Assembly: GCF_021391395.1 (NCBI RefSeq)
Contig: NZ_CP090059.1
Span: 3,705,001-3,769,000, forward strand
From: Sphingomonas cannabina
Lineage (GTDB): Bacteria; Pseudomonadota; Alphaproteobacteria; Sphingomonadales; Sphingomonadaceae
Length of the DNA stretch: 64,000 bases
Direction of reading: 5' to 3'
The first letter of the stretch is position 1, and each line of letters opens with the position of its first letter. Below are positions 1 through 7,932 of this stretch, piece by piece. Under the pieces are notes generated by a model. It was given only the letters and a program-made list of their open reading frames with translations, searched no databases and was not told the origin of the DNA. A program made the position numbers and the translations under genes.

Positions 1-374
1 AGGCCGTCGTTCACCTCCTGGAGCGAATGGACGATGAAGTTGACCGGCGTCTTGAGCGTCCTGGTGATCGACAGCTCGCGCATCAGCCGGTCCTCGGCGC
101 CCGCCCAATAGTCCACCATGTCGGTGAGGCGCTTGTCGTTGACGATGACGAGCAGGTCGAAATCCGACCGGTAGCCCTTCTTGGTGTGCGGCTCGTCGAC
201 CCAGCCGCCGCGCGCATAGGAGCCGTAGAGGATGATCTTGAGGATGCGGCCCTTCTTCTTCCAGTCCTGGGTCGCAAGCGCCCGCGCCTCCTCGAATTCC
301 TCGAACAGGATCTGCACGACGCGCTCGAGCTCGCGTCGCTTGGCCGCCGGCAGATGGTCGAGGTCGGTGCGCAT
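1..374 (-). CDS. Nucleotidyltransferase-domain protein, 3' end cut by window edge
   Basis: Reading leftward from the ATG at 374, 124 codons are open to the window edge. The protein carries the minimal nucleotidyltransferase signature GSYARGGWVDE near residue 50, followed by DFDLLVIVND near residue 70. Together these give the GS motif plus the two metal-binding acidic residues (D-x-D) of polymerase-beta-like nucleotidyltransferases. The N-terminus is helical and charged. In sphingomonads such proteins often continue into a HEPN domain, but that part would lie outside the window, so the fusion is only a possibility. The role could be a toxin/antitoxin-type AMP transferase or a housekeeping function; the sequence does not decide. 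The neighbouring ardC remnant suggests an accessory region. Confidence 0.75.
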   Translation of the reverse strand, partial: MRTDLDHLPAAKRRELERVVQILFEEFEEARALATQDWKKKGRILKIILYGSYARGGWVDEPHTKKGYRSDFDLLVIVNDKRLTDMVDYWAGAEDRLMRELSITRTLKTPVNFIVHSLQEVNDG

Positions 375-468
375 GGAGCCCGAATCCTAGAGCGGGTTCG
401 CTAGCATGCAAGCCGGCGGCGGATTTGCCGGGCCGGGCTGCCGCGTCGCGGGCGATGCAGCGCGTGCA

Positions 469-1647
469 TCAGGCGCGGCCATCACTCGCCGCCAGCTGTG
501 CGCCGATCAGCACGATCGCTTCGGCCAGCCGCCGCTCGACCTCGCCCATATCGATCCCGAGCCGCGCCGCGATCGCGGCATGGCCGAGCCCCTCGACCGC
601 GCTCAGGCAATAGACCTCGCGCGGCCACAGCGGCAGGCGGTCGAGCGCGGCGCGGAGCGCCGCGCGGCGCTCGTCGTCGCTGCGGTCCATGAGCCGGGCA
701 CCCTCCCCTCCCCCAGCCGCCGCGGCCGGAACCGCGGCGGCCGGGCCGGGGCGCAGCACGCCGTCCGGGTCCGGGGCGAAGGCAAGCAGATAGTCGGCCG
801 CCCTGCTCGCCGCGCTCGCGGCGCGGACGATCGCCTTGCCGTCCTCGCGCAGCACCGCCAGCCACGCCCCGATATAGTCGGCATGGCGCACGGTCGGCCG
901 GATGCCGAACGATGCGCACAGGAACGCGCTCGCCATCTCCGCAACCAGCTCCTCGCGGGCATAGTCGCCGCTGCCGAAGCTGCCGCGCTGCTCGCGCGCG
1001 AGCCGGCTCACGTGGCCGGTCCAATGGCCGAGCTCGTGGAGCAAGGTGCGATACCAGTCGACCAGCGCGGAACGCGGCCGGCGGCGGCACCGCGACATAA
1101 TCGGGACCAGGCGCATAATAGGCCTCGCCCCCGCCGATGCGCACGTCGGCGCCGCTCGCCGCGATCAGTGTCGCGACCTCGGGCAGGATGTCGAGGTCGC
1201 CTCGGACCTCGGAAGGCTGGGAGAGCGCGGCGGGCAGGCCGTCGCATTGGTCGACATTGAACAGGGTGAAGCGCTTGAGGAACGCGATCGCCCGCGCCTC
1301 GCGCCCCTCGTCGAACGCGCGCTCGGCCTCGCCCTTCGGCGTGAAGCGATCGGCATAGCAGACCGCTGTGCCCTGCTCGCCCTTGCGGACATGCCCGCCG
1401 AGGAGAAGGGCCTGGCGGTAGGTCAGTCAGCGCTGCGTCGCATAGCCGCGCGCGACCGCCGCCGCCCACAGGATCAGCACGTTGATCCCCGAATAGCGCC
1501 GCGCGCTCACGGCATTGGCCGGCAGCGCGCAGCCGCTCGGCACGCTGTCCCAAGGCCGCACCCAGGGCAGCCGCCCCTGCTCCAGCTCGGCGATCACCCG
1601 CGGGTCACCTCGCCATAGAGGTCCGCGCGATGGCCGGTATCCCTCAT
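469..1647 (-). pseudogene. Decayed ArdC-type antirestriction / zincin-like protein (copy 1)
   Basis: Read leftward from the ATG at 1647 (preceded by GGAG), the pieces assemble into an ArdC-like protein. The N-terminal DNA-binding part holds RVIAELEQGRLPW and YSGINVLILWAAA. A zincin metallopeptidase part follows with LLHELGHWTGH (HExxH-type) and EELVAEMASAFL. The gene is broken three times. A one-base loss near 1600 shifts the frame after GEVTR. A TGA at about 1427 replaces an expected Trp between YATQR and LTYRQA. A second frameshift near 1080 lies just before the metal-binding helix. After LLAFAPDPDG the last segment continues in frame into a helix-turn-helix part resembling sigma-70 region 4 (LPLWPREVYCLSAVEGLGHAAI). 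In an intact locus this could be a separate downstream gene, now fused. The family is plasmid- and ICE-associated. Confidence 0.8.
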
Positions 1648-1780
1648 GATCCTCGCTCCTTCCTCCAAAAACCACCGCACCCGGCGCCGGAACGGCGGGG
1701 TGGGCGGCAGGAGCGGACCGGCAGTCCCGCCACCAGCGGCGGACCGCACCCGCGAAGCAGGGCCGAAACGCAGTGGAGGA

Positions 1781-1798
1781 CCCCGGCCGAAGCCGGGG
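1781..1798 (-). other. Hairpin with UUCG loop
   Basis: A perfect 7-bp inverted repeat (CCCCGGC / GCCGGGG) encloses four bases. On the minus-strand transcript the loop reads UUCG closed by C-G, an exceptionally stable tetraloop. No U-tract follows, so it is not a standard terminator. Confidence 0.5.
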
Positions 1799-1870
1799 TT
1801 GCGGCGCGCCGCGGCGGGACTAGCGGGAAGCGACGCCCACCCCGCCGCACCGGTGCCGGAGGCACCAGCG

Positions 1871-1896
1871 CCAGCGCGGGCGGCAGCCCGCGCTGG
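1871..1896. other. Perfect 11-bp inverted repeat
   Basis: The arms CCAGCGCGGGC and GCCCGCGCTGG are separated by GGCA, giving a very stable cruciform or hairpin upstream of the ardC remnant. No U-tract follows on either side. It could be a structural element of a former mobile region; function unknown. Confidence 0.5.
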
Positions 1897-2386
1897 CCGC
1901 TTCCGGTCGTCGCAGCACGACCGGCCGCCAGCACGCGCGGCACATCCGGCATCGATCATGAAGACGGCTCAGTCATCGCGAACAACGCGACTCCCCCGGC
2001 GGCGATTCCACCTTCGCGCTCGGGAAGTCGAGTGATGGCGTCAGAGGCTATGTCCTGTCGCGGGGAGGAACCGAGCATCGCGTCAAGATCGGCGATCTGC
2101 CGGAACGGCGCCTCCCCGAAGATGCTGGTCGAATCCTGAACTGCGTCGAGCCGCTTGTCCGGCGAGCAGAAGGCTTCGCCGGATCCGGTGCGTCCGTCTT
2201 AGGCCTCGACCTCGCTGCGCAACCGCCCAGCCATGGCTCAGGTCCAGCGCCTGCCGATTGCCATCGACAGTCAGGTGACCGCCGATACGCCGCGGCCCGA
2301 TCCGCTGGAGATTCCAGGGCGAGCGCTCGACCGCGCGAAGCTCCGGCAATTGACCGGCAGCGGCAAGTCCGCCGCGACCCTTTCGA

Positions 2387-3148
2387 TCACGCGCTCTCGA
2401 AGGCGCGGGCGAGCGATGGCGTGGCCGGCGTGAGATGCAGATAGCCGGCCGTGAAATCGCCGGCGACCTTGAGGCCCTCCCAGTCCGAGACGATCAGCTG
2501 GCGTGCCGAGGTCCTCAGCAGGCCCTCGGCGCGGAGCTTCTGGAGCGTCCGGTTGACGTGGACCGAGGTAAGCCCCGTCGTCTCGCCGAGCTGCTCCTGC
2601 GTCAATGGCCAGTAATATTCGAGCCTCTCGCAAACGCCCGCGGCTTCCTGGCGCAGTGCGAGCTCGCAGATCAGGTGCGCGATGCGCTGGCGCGCGTCGT
2701 GCCGCGCGACATTGATCAGCCACTCGCGCAGGATCGATGCGTCGACCATCGTGTCCGCCCACATCGCCTTGGCGATGTTGGGCGAGGCCAGCGCGAGCGC
2801 GAGAATCTCCTCGGCCGGGACGATCGCCACGCTCACCTCGGTCAGGGCCTGGATACTGTCGTCGGCGACGTCGAGCATCACATTGGGCAGGTCGACCAGA
2901 TCGCCCTTGAGATGGATGGAGACGATCTGCCGCGCACCCTCGCCCGTGCATTTATGGCGATAGACGAAGCCGGAGAGCAGCACGCGACAATGCGTCGCCC
3001 GGTCGCCCTCGCGCACCAGGAAGCTGCCCCGCTCGAGGCGCGCGACGCGGTGCGGAAGCGCGAGCAGCGCATCGACTTCGGTTGAGCCGAGCGGGTGCCG
3101 GCGCGCGAGCTTCGCGATCATCGGCGAGAGAGGGGAAGTTTGGAACAT
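2387..3148 (-). CDS. Crp/Fnr-family transcriptional regulator
   Basis: A protein of 253 residues from the ATG at 3148. That start has AAGGA about ten bases upstream; the frame stays open to 3256, but the extra residues are not family-like. The N-terminal half is a cyclic-nucleotide-binding-like beta barrel (ERGSFLVREGDRATHCRVLLSG, then QIVSIHLKGDLVDLPN). A long dimerisation helix follows, and a winged helix-turn-helix near the C-terminus reads PLTQEQLGETTGLTSVHVNR, typical of the HTH_Crp subfamily. No Cys cluster for an FeS centre is seen, so an oxygen-sensing FNR is unlikely. The ligand cannot be read from sequence. The gene lies alone, divergent from the outer-membrane protein gene to its right. 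Confidence 0.85.
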   Translation of the reverse strand: MFQTSPLSPMIAKLARRHPLGSTEVDALLALPHRVARLERGSFLVREGDRATHCRVLLSGFVYRHKCTGEGARQIVSIHLKGDLVDLPNVMLDVADDSIQALTEVSVAIVPAEEILALALASPNIAKAMWADTMVDASILREWLINVARHDARQRIAHLICELALRQEAAGVCERLEYYWPLTQEQLGETTGLTSVHVNRTLQKLRAEGLLRTSARQLIVSDWEGLKVAGDFTAGYLHLTPATPSLARAFESA

Positions 3149-3523
3149 CACAGCGTCCTTCGGCTTGGGGCGAAGGAAGCCAACCTCCAGCCGCCGACGC
3201 CCGAGATCGCTGGCCGACGATGCCTGTCCAACATAGGTTACACTGCTTCGTTCCAACCAGGGTTAATGGCAGGGACGACCGTTCCGACGGATCGCCTCCT
3301 GCTTCAGGCGAACCGAGAATGCGATTGGGCGCGGAACCGCCTCGATGCGTCTGATAGGAGTTGGTCGCACGGCTGCCAGGCTGGCGCGCAGATGTGATCT
3401 TCGGGCAACAGTCGCCGAGAGTTGGAACCGACCGGCGTCACGGACCCGTGACAGCGACTCCAGCATCCGGCTAGAGGCCGCCGCCCGTCGCCTCCGCGAC
3501 GGTCTTACCTTTCAGGGGGAACA
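3149..3523. other. Divergent intergenic region
   Basis: This 375-base gap separates the crp-type gene (leftward) from the beta-barrel gene (rightward) and must hold both promoters. A GGAAC at about 3424 is followed by CCGTG rather than CGTT at the expected spacing, so I do not call a general-stress promoter. No gene is evident. Confidence 0.5.
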
Positions 3524-4159
3524 ATGAAGAAGCATCTCGTTGCGCCGCTCGCGGCGCTCGTTCTCGCGACTCCGGCAATGGCGCAGGACATGGGCGGCGC
3601 CCGTGTTGAGGCCCACGTCGGCTATGACCGGGTCAATCTCGACGTCGATTACGACGACGGCGTCGACCAGTTCAGCGGGAGCGACGGCACCGACGGCGTC
3701 GCCTATGGCGTCGAGGCCGGCTACGACGTCGTGACCTCCGGCGTCGTGCTTGGCGTCTACGCTGGGCTCGATCTCGCCAGCACCGATTATTGCTCGGAAA
3801 TCTACGGAGACGACGAGGCCTGCCTCAAGGCGCGCCGCAACATCACGCTCGGCGTGCGCGCCGGCGTGCCGGTCGGCCCGCGCACGCTGGTCTACGCCAA
3901 GGGCGGCTATTCCAATGGCCGGGTGAAGGCGACCTACGAGGACTTCGAAGGAATCCTCGACAGCGGCAAGGTGTCCGACAACCTCGATGGCTTCCATCTC
4001 GGCGCGGGCGTCCAGTCCGGCTTCGGCAAGAACCTCTATGCCAAGCTCGAGTATGTCTACACCAACTACAGCGGCTATGACATCGAGACGACGGACTTCG
4101 GCGCCAGCGCCGACTTCGATCGCCATCAGGTTTTGCTCGGGCTGGGCGTTCGCTTCTGA
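3524..4159 (+). CDS. Outer-membrane beta-barrel protein (opacity/OmpA-barrel type)
   Basis: A protein of 211 residues preceded by AGGGGGA. A signal peptide covers residues 1-21 (MKKHLVAPLAALVLATPAMA, cut before QD). The mature part alternates hydrophobic and polar residues as expected for an eight-stranded barrel and ends in the classic C-terminal strand LLGLGVRF with terminal Phe, recognised by the BAM complex. Repeated strand starts such as YGVEAGYDV, LGVRAGVPV and YAKGGYSNG fit the OMP_b-brl / opacity-porin group. Two Cys (in DYCSEIYGDDEAC) may form an extracellular-loop disulfide. It probably acts as a small structural barrel or adhesin; no enzymatic residues are evident. It is monocistronic and is followed by a hairpin at 4195-4222. 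Confidence 0.85.
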   Translation: MKKHLVAPLAALVLATPAMAQDMGGARVEAHVGYDRVNLDVDYDDGVDQFSGSDGTDGVAYGVEAGYDVVTSGVVLGVYAGLDLASTDYCSEIYGDDEACLKARRNITLGVRAGVPVGPRTLVYAKGGYSNGRVKATYEDFEGILDSGKVSDNLDGFHLGAGVQSGFGKNLYAKLEYVYTNYSGYDIETTDFGASADFDRHQVLLGLGVRF

Positions 4160-4194
4160 TCGCCTGATCCATCTCATCCAGCTCGGATGATCGG

Positions 4195-4222
4195 CGCCCC
4201 GCTCAGGTCACTGGGCGGGGCG
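4195..4222. terminator. Bidirectional terminator-like hairpin
   Basis: Arms CGCCCCGC and GCGGGGCG enclose a 12-base loop between convergent genes, overlapping the last codons of the leftward operon. On the plus strand TTCTCCT follows. It probably ends the beta-barrel transcript and may stop the opposing one. Confidence 0.5.
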
Positions 4223-4405
4223 TTCTCCTACCTCGCTGAGCAGCTGATCGAGCCGGATTGCGATCGCCGTCATCGTCTCGATACCGAGCGGATCGCCGGC
4301 ACGTGCCGCGGCGGCGATCCGCTCGGCGACATAGGCCGGCGCACGGCCGGCGTGCTGCCGCTCGATCGCCAGCGCGGCGCCCCAGAGCTGCTCGTCGCGG
4401 GTCAT
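4208..4405 (-). CDS. Small DUF6961-like protein
   Basis: A 65-residue protein starting MTRDEQLWGAALAIERQHAG and continuing APAYVAERIAAAARAGDP. The pattern of a leading Trp helix, xAPxYVAERI and LAxAGD matches the small DUF6961-type family often seen in sphingomonads. Function is unknown; it is predicted all-helical and cytosolic. Its ATG overlaps the stop of the preceding 34-codon gene (ATGA), so it is probably translationally coupled as the last gene of the operon that runs leftward from 5819. A longer frame open to 4684 only reads through the upstream genes in another frame and is not used. Confidence 0.65.
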   Translation of the reverse strand: MTRDEQLWGAALAIERQHAGRAPAYVAERIAAAARAGDPLGIETMTAIAIRLDQLLSEVGERPAQ

Positions 4406-4506
4406 GGCAATAAGCCCAGCCAGCGCAACAGCGGCCAGCCGAGCAGGGCACCGGCATAGGCGCATCCCAGGATCAGAAGCGCGATATCCCGCAGGCGCCG
4501 CTTCAT
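4402..4506 (-). CDS. 34-residue single-helix membrane peptide
   Basis: The ATG at 4506 opens a 34-codon frame, MKRRLRDIALLILGCAYAGA followed by LLGWPLLRWLGLLP. The positively charged N-terminus is followed by about 25 hydrophobic residues, as in an inner-membrane one-helix protein with its N-terminus inside. Support comes from its junctions: its ATG overlaps the TGA of the DUF3761-like gene and its TGA overlaps the ATG of the next gene, both as ATGA. No family is recognised. It could be an accessory peptide for its neighbours or simply a coupling leader. Confidence 0.55.
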   Translation of the reverse strand: MKRRLRDIALLILGCAYAGALLGWPLLRWLGLLP

Positions 4507-4847
4507 AGCCAGGTCCCGACGCCGCCATGGTGGGAGCAGGTGCCGCGGCGGCTGTGGCTGAAGCTCCACGATCCGTCACGGCATCGCGCGGTCGCGCCCG
4601 GCGGCCGGCGGTCCTCGAACACGGGCCGGTGCACGACATGCCCGTCGGCGGAGCGATAATAGGCGCCGCCGAACAGCGATCCATCGAGCACGCGCGACAA
4701 CGGCCGCCGGAGCGTACGCATGAGCGGGCGGTGCGGCTTGGCTATCCTCGCATGCGGCGCAGCCTGGCGGCGGCGCTCGCGCCGCGCATCGGTCGGCGCC
4801 GCGATCACGGCGGCGCAGGCAATGCACAGCGCGAGGCGGGCGATCAC
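4503..4847 (-). CDS. Secreted DUF3761-like protein
   Basis: A 114-residue protein beginning at a GTG at 4847 that overlaps the stop of the upstream gene (GTGA). Residues 1-21 form a signal peptide (IARLALCIACAAVIAAPTDA). A basic linker follows, then a C-terminal domain reading CRDGSWSFSHSRRGTCSHHG. The C-x-DGxxSxSxxxxGTCSxHGG pattern is that of the DUF3761 family, with two Cys likely disulfide-bonded in the periplasm and His residues that might bind metal. Function is unknown. It sits third in a chain of overlapping genes coding for envelope proteins. Confidence 0.75.
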   Translation of the reverse strand: MIARLALCIACAAVIAAPTDARRERRRQAAPHARIAKPHRPLMRTLRRPLSRVLDGSLFGGAYYRSADGHVVHRPVFEDRRPPGATARCRDGSWSFSHSRRGTCSHHGGVGTWL

Positions 4848-5386
4848 TGCGGCGTCGTCACCGCGGCTGGAGTCGGCGTCACCGGCGCCGCGGGCGATGC
4901 CGCCATGTTCTTGCGGACGAACACCGACTGGTTGATCTTTTCGAACGCGTCCGAATAGACGGCGGGATCGTAGATCGGCTCCTCGTCCTGCGCGCCCGAG
5001 CCGTAGATGGTCGACCTCATCTTCGCCATCACGAAGCTCAGGCGCACGTTGGTGATACCGGGCGCGCGTTCCTCAATGAACGCCGAGACGACCGGCGATT
5101 TCTTCGATTTGCCGAACCCGCTCCACAGGCTATAGGTCAGCTTCGACTTGGTCGAGGAGACCCCGGTGATGAGGCCCGTGTCCTTGTCAGCCGCCTGGAT
5201 CCGATAGCCCGCGTCCTGCAGCACGGTCATCACCGCGCCGAACACCAGCGCCTTGTCGCCTTCGATGTCGCGCGACTGCATCTGCTGGATCTCGAGCGCG
5301 CTGCGCTCCACCTTCTTCCCTGCCTCGGCGACACTGCCGGTGCAGGCGAGAGCAACTGCTCCCGCGAACAACATCCCCCTCATCAT
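4844..5386 (-). CDS. Secreted protein of unknown function
   Basis: A 180-residue protein with an N-terminal signal peptide (MLFAGAVALACTGSVAEAG). The mature domain begins ERSALEIQQMQSRDIEGDKA and contains LVFGAVMTVLQDAGYRIQAA followed by DTGLITGVSS. This resembles small periplasmic or outer-membrane proteins in which a helix and a short beta sheet are repeated, but I cannot name the family. The C-terminus is a Pro/Ala/Thr-rich tail. GGGGGAA lies just upstream of the ATG. It is ten bases downstream of the BamE-like gene and overlaps the next gene, so the four downstream genes form one transcript with it. Confidence 0.7.
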   Translation of the reverse strand: MMRGMLFAGAVALACTGSVAEAGKKVERSALEIQQMQSRDIEGDKALVFGAVMTVLQDAGYRIQAADKDTGLITGVSSTKSKLTYSLWSGFGKSKKSPVVSAFIEERAPGITNVRLSFVMAKMRSTIYGSGAQDEEPIYDPAVYSDAFEKINQSVFVRKNMAASPAAPVTPTPAAVTTPQ

Positions 5387-5396
5387 TTCCCCCTTT

Positions 5397-5819
5397 TTAG
5401 AATGAGCTGCTGCGGCTCTGGAAATCGCTCACGACCTTGTCCGGGCCGAACTTGATGATCAGCGTCATCGTGCGCTGGGTCTGCTCGCTTCTCGACTTGC
5501 GCGATCCGAAGCCGAGGCCGCCTCCGCCACCGACACCCCCGCCGCCCCCGCCGAGCAGCATCCCGATCGAGAAGCCCGACGACTTGTCGTAGGTCACCGT
5601 CGCGTGGCGGTCGTAGACCCACATCTCACGGCCGTTGCCGTCGATGGTGGTGATGTTCGGCGCGCCGAACGTCTCGAGCACCTCCGCCTGCGTGGTGGTC
5701 CCGACCTTCACGGTCATCTGCACCATGCCGTGCGTCAGCGCATCATTCTTCTCGGTCCGTTGCGCCATGGCCGGCGCGGCGCATGCCGCAACGGCGAGCG
5801 CGATGGCGATCGTCTTCAC
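5397..5819 (-). CDS. Secreted BamE/SmpA-like small protein with Gly-rich loop
   Basis: A 140-residue protein with signal peptide MKTIAIALAVAACAAPAMA. The mature part contains VKVGTTTQAEVLETFGAP followed by GREMWVYDRH. That is the hallmark helix-turn (G-x-T-x-x-x-V-x-x-x-x-G-x-P) and strand of the BamE/SmpA/OmlA fold. It has no lipobox Cys, unlike true BamE, and carries an inserted tract GGGGGGVGGGGGLGFG, so it is a paralogue and not the core assembly factor. It is first in an operon of envelope proteins running leftward to 4208. It probably acts in the periplasm, perhaps with the product of the next gene. Confidence 0.7.
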   Translation of the reverse strand: MKTIAIALAVAACAAPAMAQRTEKNDALTHGMVQMTVKVGTTTQAEVLETFGAPNITTIDGNGREMWVYDRHATVTYDKSSGFSIGMLLGGGGGGVGGGGGLGFGSRKSRSEQTQRTMTLIIKFGPDKVVSDFQSRSSSF

Positions 5820-5980
5820 AAGAGCCCCCTTCGACTCGGCTGCCCCCGCAGCCGACCATCGTTTCAGTGGAAACGGAAATCGTTCTGCCCGTCAAGCAAT
5901 CGACCTTCGCCTCCTCGCCAGGGAGCGCTTTTCTTTTCCGGAAGCTACGCTAGTTCGATCGCCAATCTTGGAAATCGAGA

Positions 5981-6112
5981 ATGCGCACGCTCGCCACCTT
6001 TTTGCTCGCCGCGAGCGTCACCCTCACGGGATGCAACACCATCGAGGGCGCCGGAAAGGATGTTGCCTCGGTTGGACAAACCGTTGCCAAGACAGCGAAC
6101 AAGGCGAAATAA
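5981..6112 (+). CDS. Entericidin A/B-like lipoprotein
   Basis: A 43-codon gene: MRTLATFLLAASVTLTGCNT, then IEGAGKDVASVGQTVAKTAN and KAK. The lipobox LTGC makes Cys18 the lipidated residue. The mature peptide N-T-I-E-G-A-G-K-D-V matches the entericidin family (small amphipathic lipopeptides, ecnA/ecnB type) very closely. The family is tied to stationary-phase or stress physiology, with proposed toxin/antidote roles in enterobacteria; in alphaproteobacteria single copies are common and the function is uncertain. The ribosome site is weak. Confidence 0.85.
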   Translation: MRTLATFLLAASVTLTGCNTIEGAGKDVASVGQTVAKTANKAK

Positions 6113-6315
6113 GCGGGAGCGGCGAGCTTACGCCGAGCATTCAGCCGCCCGGCTCTCGCCGCCCCTTATTCGACGAGGACCCGCGAGCATAAAGGTGGGC
6201 GACTGTTGACGCTCACTCGAGGCTTATGCCGACGCTGAATCAGAGTTCGGCGTGGGACAGAAGGGGTGTCGATCACCCTATCAACGAGCGGCACGACTGA
6301 TGATACAGTCTTGCG

Positions 6316-6678
6316 ATGCGACGCCCCATCATCAGCGACGAAAGCCCTTGGTCCGTCAAGGTGCTCATGTTTGTGCTGCTGACCCCGGTGCTCCTCGCTT
6401 TTGTCGCTCTGAAGCTCGTTCTCATACCATTTGAACGACCAGTGAAGCGGACGCCGGACGAGGTTGCGCGCTACCTCAGAGACTTTCTGAACGGCACGGG
6501 TGGCCCGTGGGATTGGGATGATTTCATCTCAATACCGATTGCCGATCCGCGGCTCGAAGACCTCAGACGCCGAGCAGCAAACCTCGATTTACCGATGGCC
6601 GGTGCTGAAACAGCACCTCTCCAGGCGCTCGTAGCTGAAGCAGAAATGATAGCGGACGCCGGCGTGACCGCAGCCTGA
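6316..6678 (+). CDS. Single-pass membrane protein of unknown function
   Basis: A 120-residue protein. One transmembrane helix spans about residues 15-38 (VLMFVLLTPVLLAFVALKLV). A soluble domain follows with RTPDEVARYLRDFLNGTGG, PWDWDDFISIPIADPRLEDL and a helical C-terminus. The FLNGTGG-x-WDWDDF-x-S-x-PIxDPxL pattern recurs in small uncharacterised proteins of several phyla, which suggests a conserved fold. I know of no function. The upstream region is AT-richer than its surroundings; the next gene on the right is in the opposite orientation. Confidence 0.7.
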   Translation: MRRPIISDESPWSVKVLMFVLLTPVLLAFVALKLVLIPFERPVKRTPDEVARYLRDFLNGTGGPWDWDDFISIPIADPRLEDLRRRAANLDLPMAGAETAPLQALVAEAEMIADAGVTAA

Positions 6679-6965
6679 TACAGCCCAACGGCTCGTCTTG
6701 GGGGACACGCGCCGCCGCCTTTAGCCACGAGGCCTGGACATGCGCGGCGGCCACCCGGCAATAGTCGCGCCGTCGAGCGCGCCTCCAGCGAAATTCTCAG
6801 CCTCGGCGCCGCCTATTGCAACACATTATCAGAATATCGACACCGATCTGCGATGCAAGAGACAAGAAGCAACGCGCGTCTTGGCGCCGCCGGCCCCCTC
6901 CACTTCACGAAAAGTGGAGCTTGGTCGGGGCTGTTATATTGCCGGCCTACGGTCGCATTCTTTGA

Positions 6966-7712
6966 CTACGTCCGGACCAGGAATGAGCGGATCAGGCCAC
7001 GCGAATGAACATCTTCGTGGCCGGATTCCGCACTCGCTGCGGGACAGGTGAGTATCTCCTGGCAGGGTACACCGAATGGACATTCATCGAGCACCACCGC
7101 CGAACCGAGCAGGACCCGTGTTGAGGCAGCGGCCACCATGTCGACATTGGGGCGCTTGAACTCGGCTGGCGCCGGAAAATGTTCGGTCACGATGATGTTG
7201 GCAAAGTTGGGAAGCATCCGATCGAGAGCCGCCTTGATCTGGGCATTCGACAGGTGCTGGAAGACCTGCCGGACCAGGCAGAGATCTCCGGCCGGCAATG
7301 GGTCCCGGGCGATGTCGAGGCACGCGAAGCGCATCTTCTCGGAGCCAAGCTTCTTCTGGTGCGCAGCGATCAGATCTTCGACGACGTCGATTCCGGTGTA
7401 ATGCTCGCACGCCCGGGCGATCTGACTGCCGATGACCATGTCGCCGCATCCGAGATCGACAATCCGGCGGATATTATTGTCCCGTACGTATCGGATGACG
7501 AGCTCGACATAGGCATCCGCCGCTGCGCCCCGCGATCCTGGTCCGGAGTAGAAGGATGCCGTATCCCTCCCCCAAAGATTCTTCTCATAAATCTCGGAGA
7601 ATATTCTGCCGGTATCGCGAAATCGCGACCGCAGCGCGCCAGGACCATAGCGAAGATAGAGGCTCGACCGGCGGATGAACGCGGGCACCAAAGCCATGCC
7701 CTTTCTCCCCAA
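6966..7712 (-). CDS. Class I SAM-dependent methyltransferase
   Basis: A 248-residue protein with the SAM-binding Rossmann signature RRIVDLGCGDMVIGSQIA at about residues 81-98. Next come the acidic end of strand 2 (YTGIDVVEDL) and the motif FACLDIARDPLPAGDLCLVR. The N-terminal extension (WGRDTASFYSGPGS) is typical of methyltransferases found beside glycan or lipid loci. The substrate cannot be deduced. Another methyltransferase gene (TylF-like) lies 220 bases upstream in the same orientation, so they may share a role in modifying a surface saccharide or small metabolite, but no glycosyltransferase is visible nearby. Confidence 0.8.
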   Translation of the reverse strand: MGRKGMALVPAFIRRSSLYLRYGPGALRSRFRDTGRIFSEIYEKNLWGRDTASFYSGPGSRGAAADAYVELVIRYVRDNNIRRIVDLGCGDMVIGSQIARACEHYTGIDVVEDLIAAHQKKLGSEKMRFACLDIARDPLPAGDLCLVRQVFQHLSNAQIKAALDRMLPNFANIIVTEHFPAPAEFKRPNVDMVAAASTRVLLGSAVVLDECPFGVPCQEILTCPAASAESGHEDVHSRGLIRSFLVRT

Positions 7713-7932
7713 GATCCGAACCTCTCAAATCGTGTATCGCCCAACGGGCGACTTCCCCACAGCTGAACTGCTCGCTTCCGGACGACGTTCTCGCCAGCGA
7801 TGCCCTCGAATCCGTCAAGCATGTGGGCGGAGGAAGGTCATAATGGCTCACTGCTCCTGCGCGAATTTCGCTGTCGCCGACGCGCGGTCGACTGGAGAGC
7901 AGCCGACGCGATGAAGCAACTCGAAGCTTCGA

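Larger units (their letters stand above)
1648..2386. other. Gene-poor stretch with hairpins and an unassigned coding remnant
   Basis: No complete gene is convincing here. The part adjoining the ardC remnant (to about 1763) is nearly identical to the region beside the second ardC fragment near 47.1 kb. Two strong palindromes follow and are listed separately. On the minus strand an open frame ending at the TGA at 1956-1958 encodes FGEAPFRQIADLDAMLGSSP and ends in ALFAMTEPSS. It has amino-acid-like composition but no ATG after its upstream stop, so it may be the tail of a broken small gene. Confidence 0.5.

Noticed and set aside
3424..3455. EcfG-type promoter ahead of the beta-barrel gene
   Set aside because: GGAAC is present but the -10 position reads CCGTGA instead of CGTT, and it is about 70 bases too far from the start for confidence.
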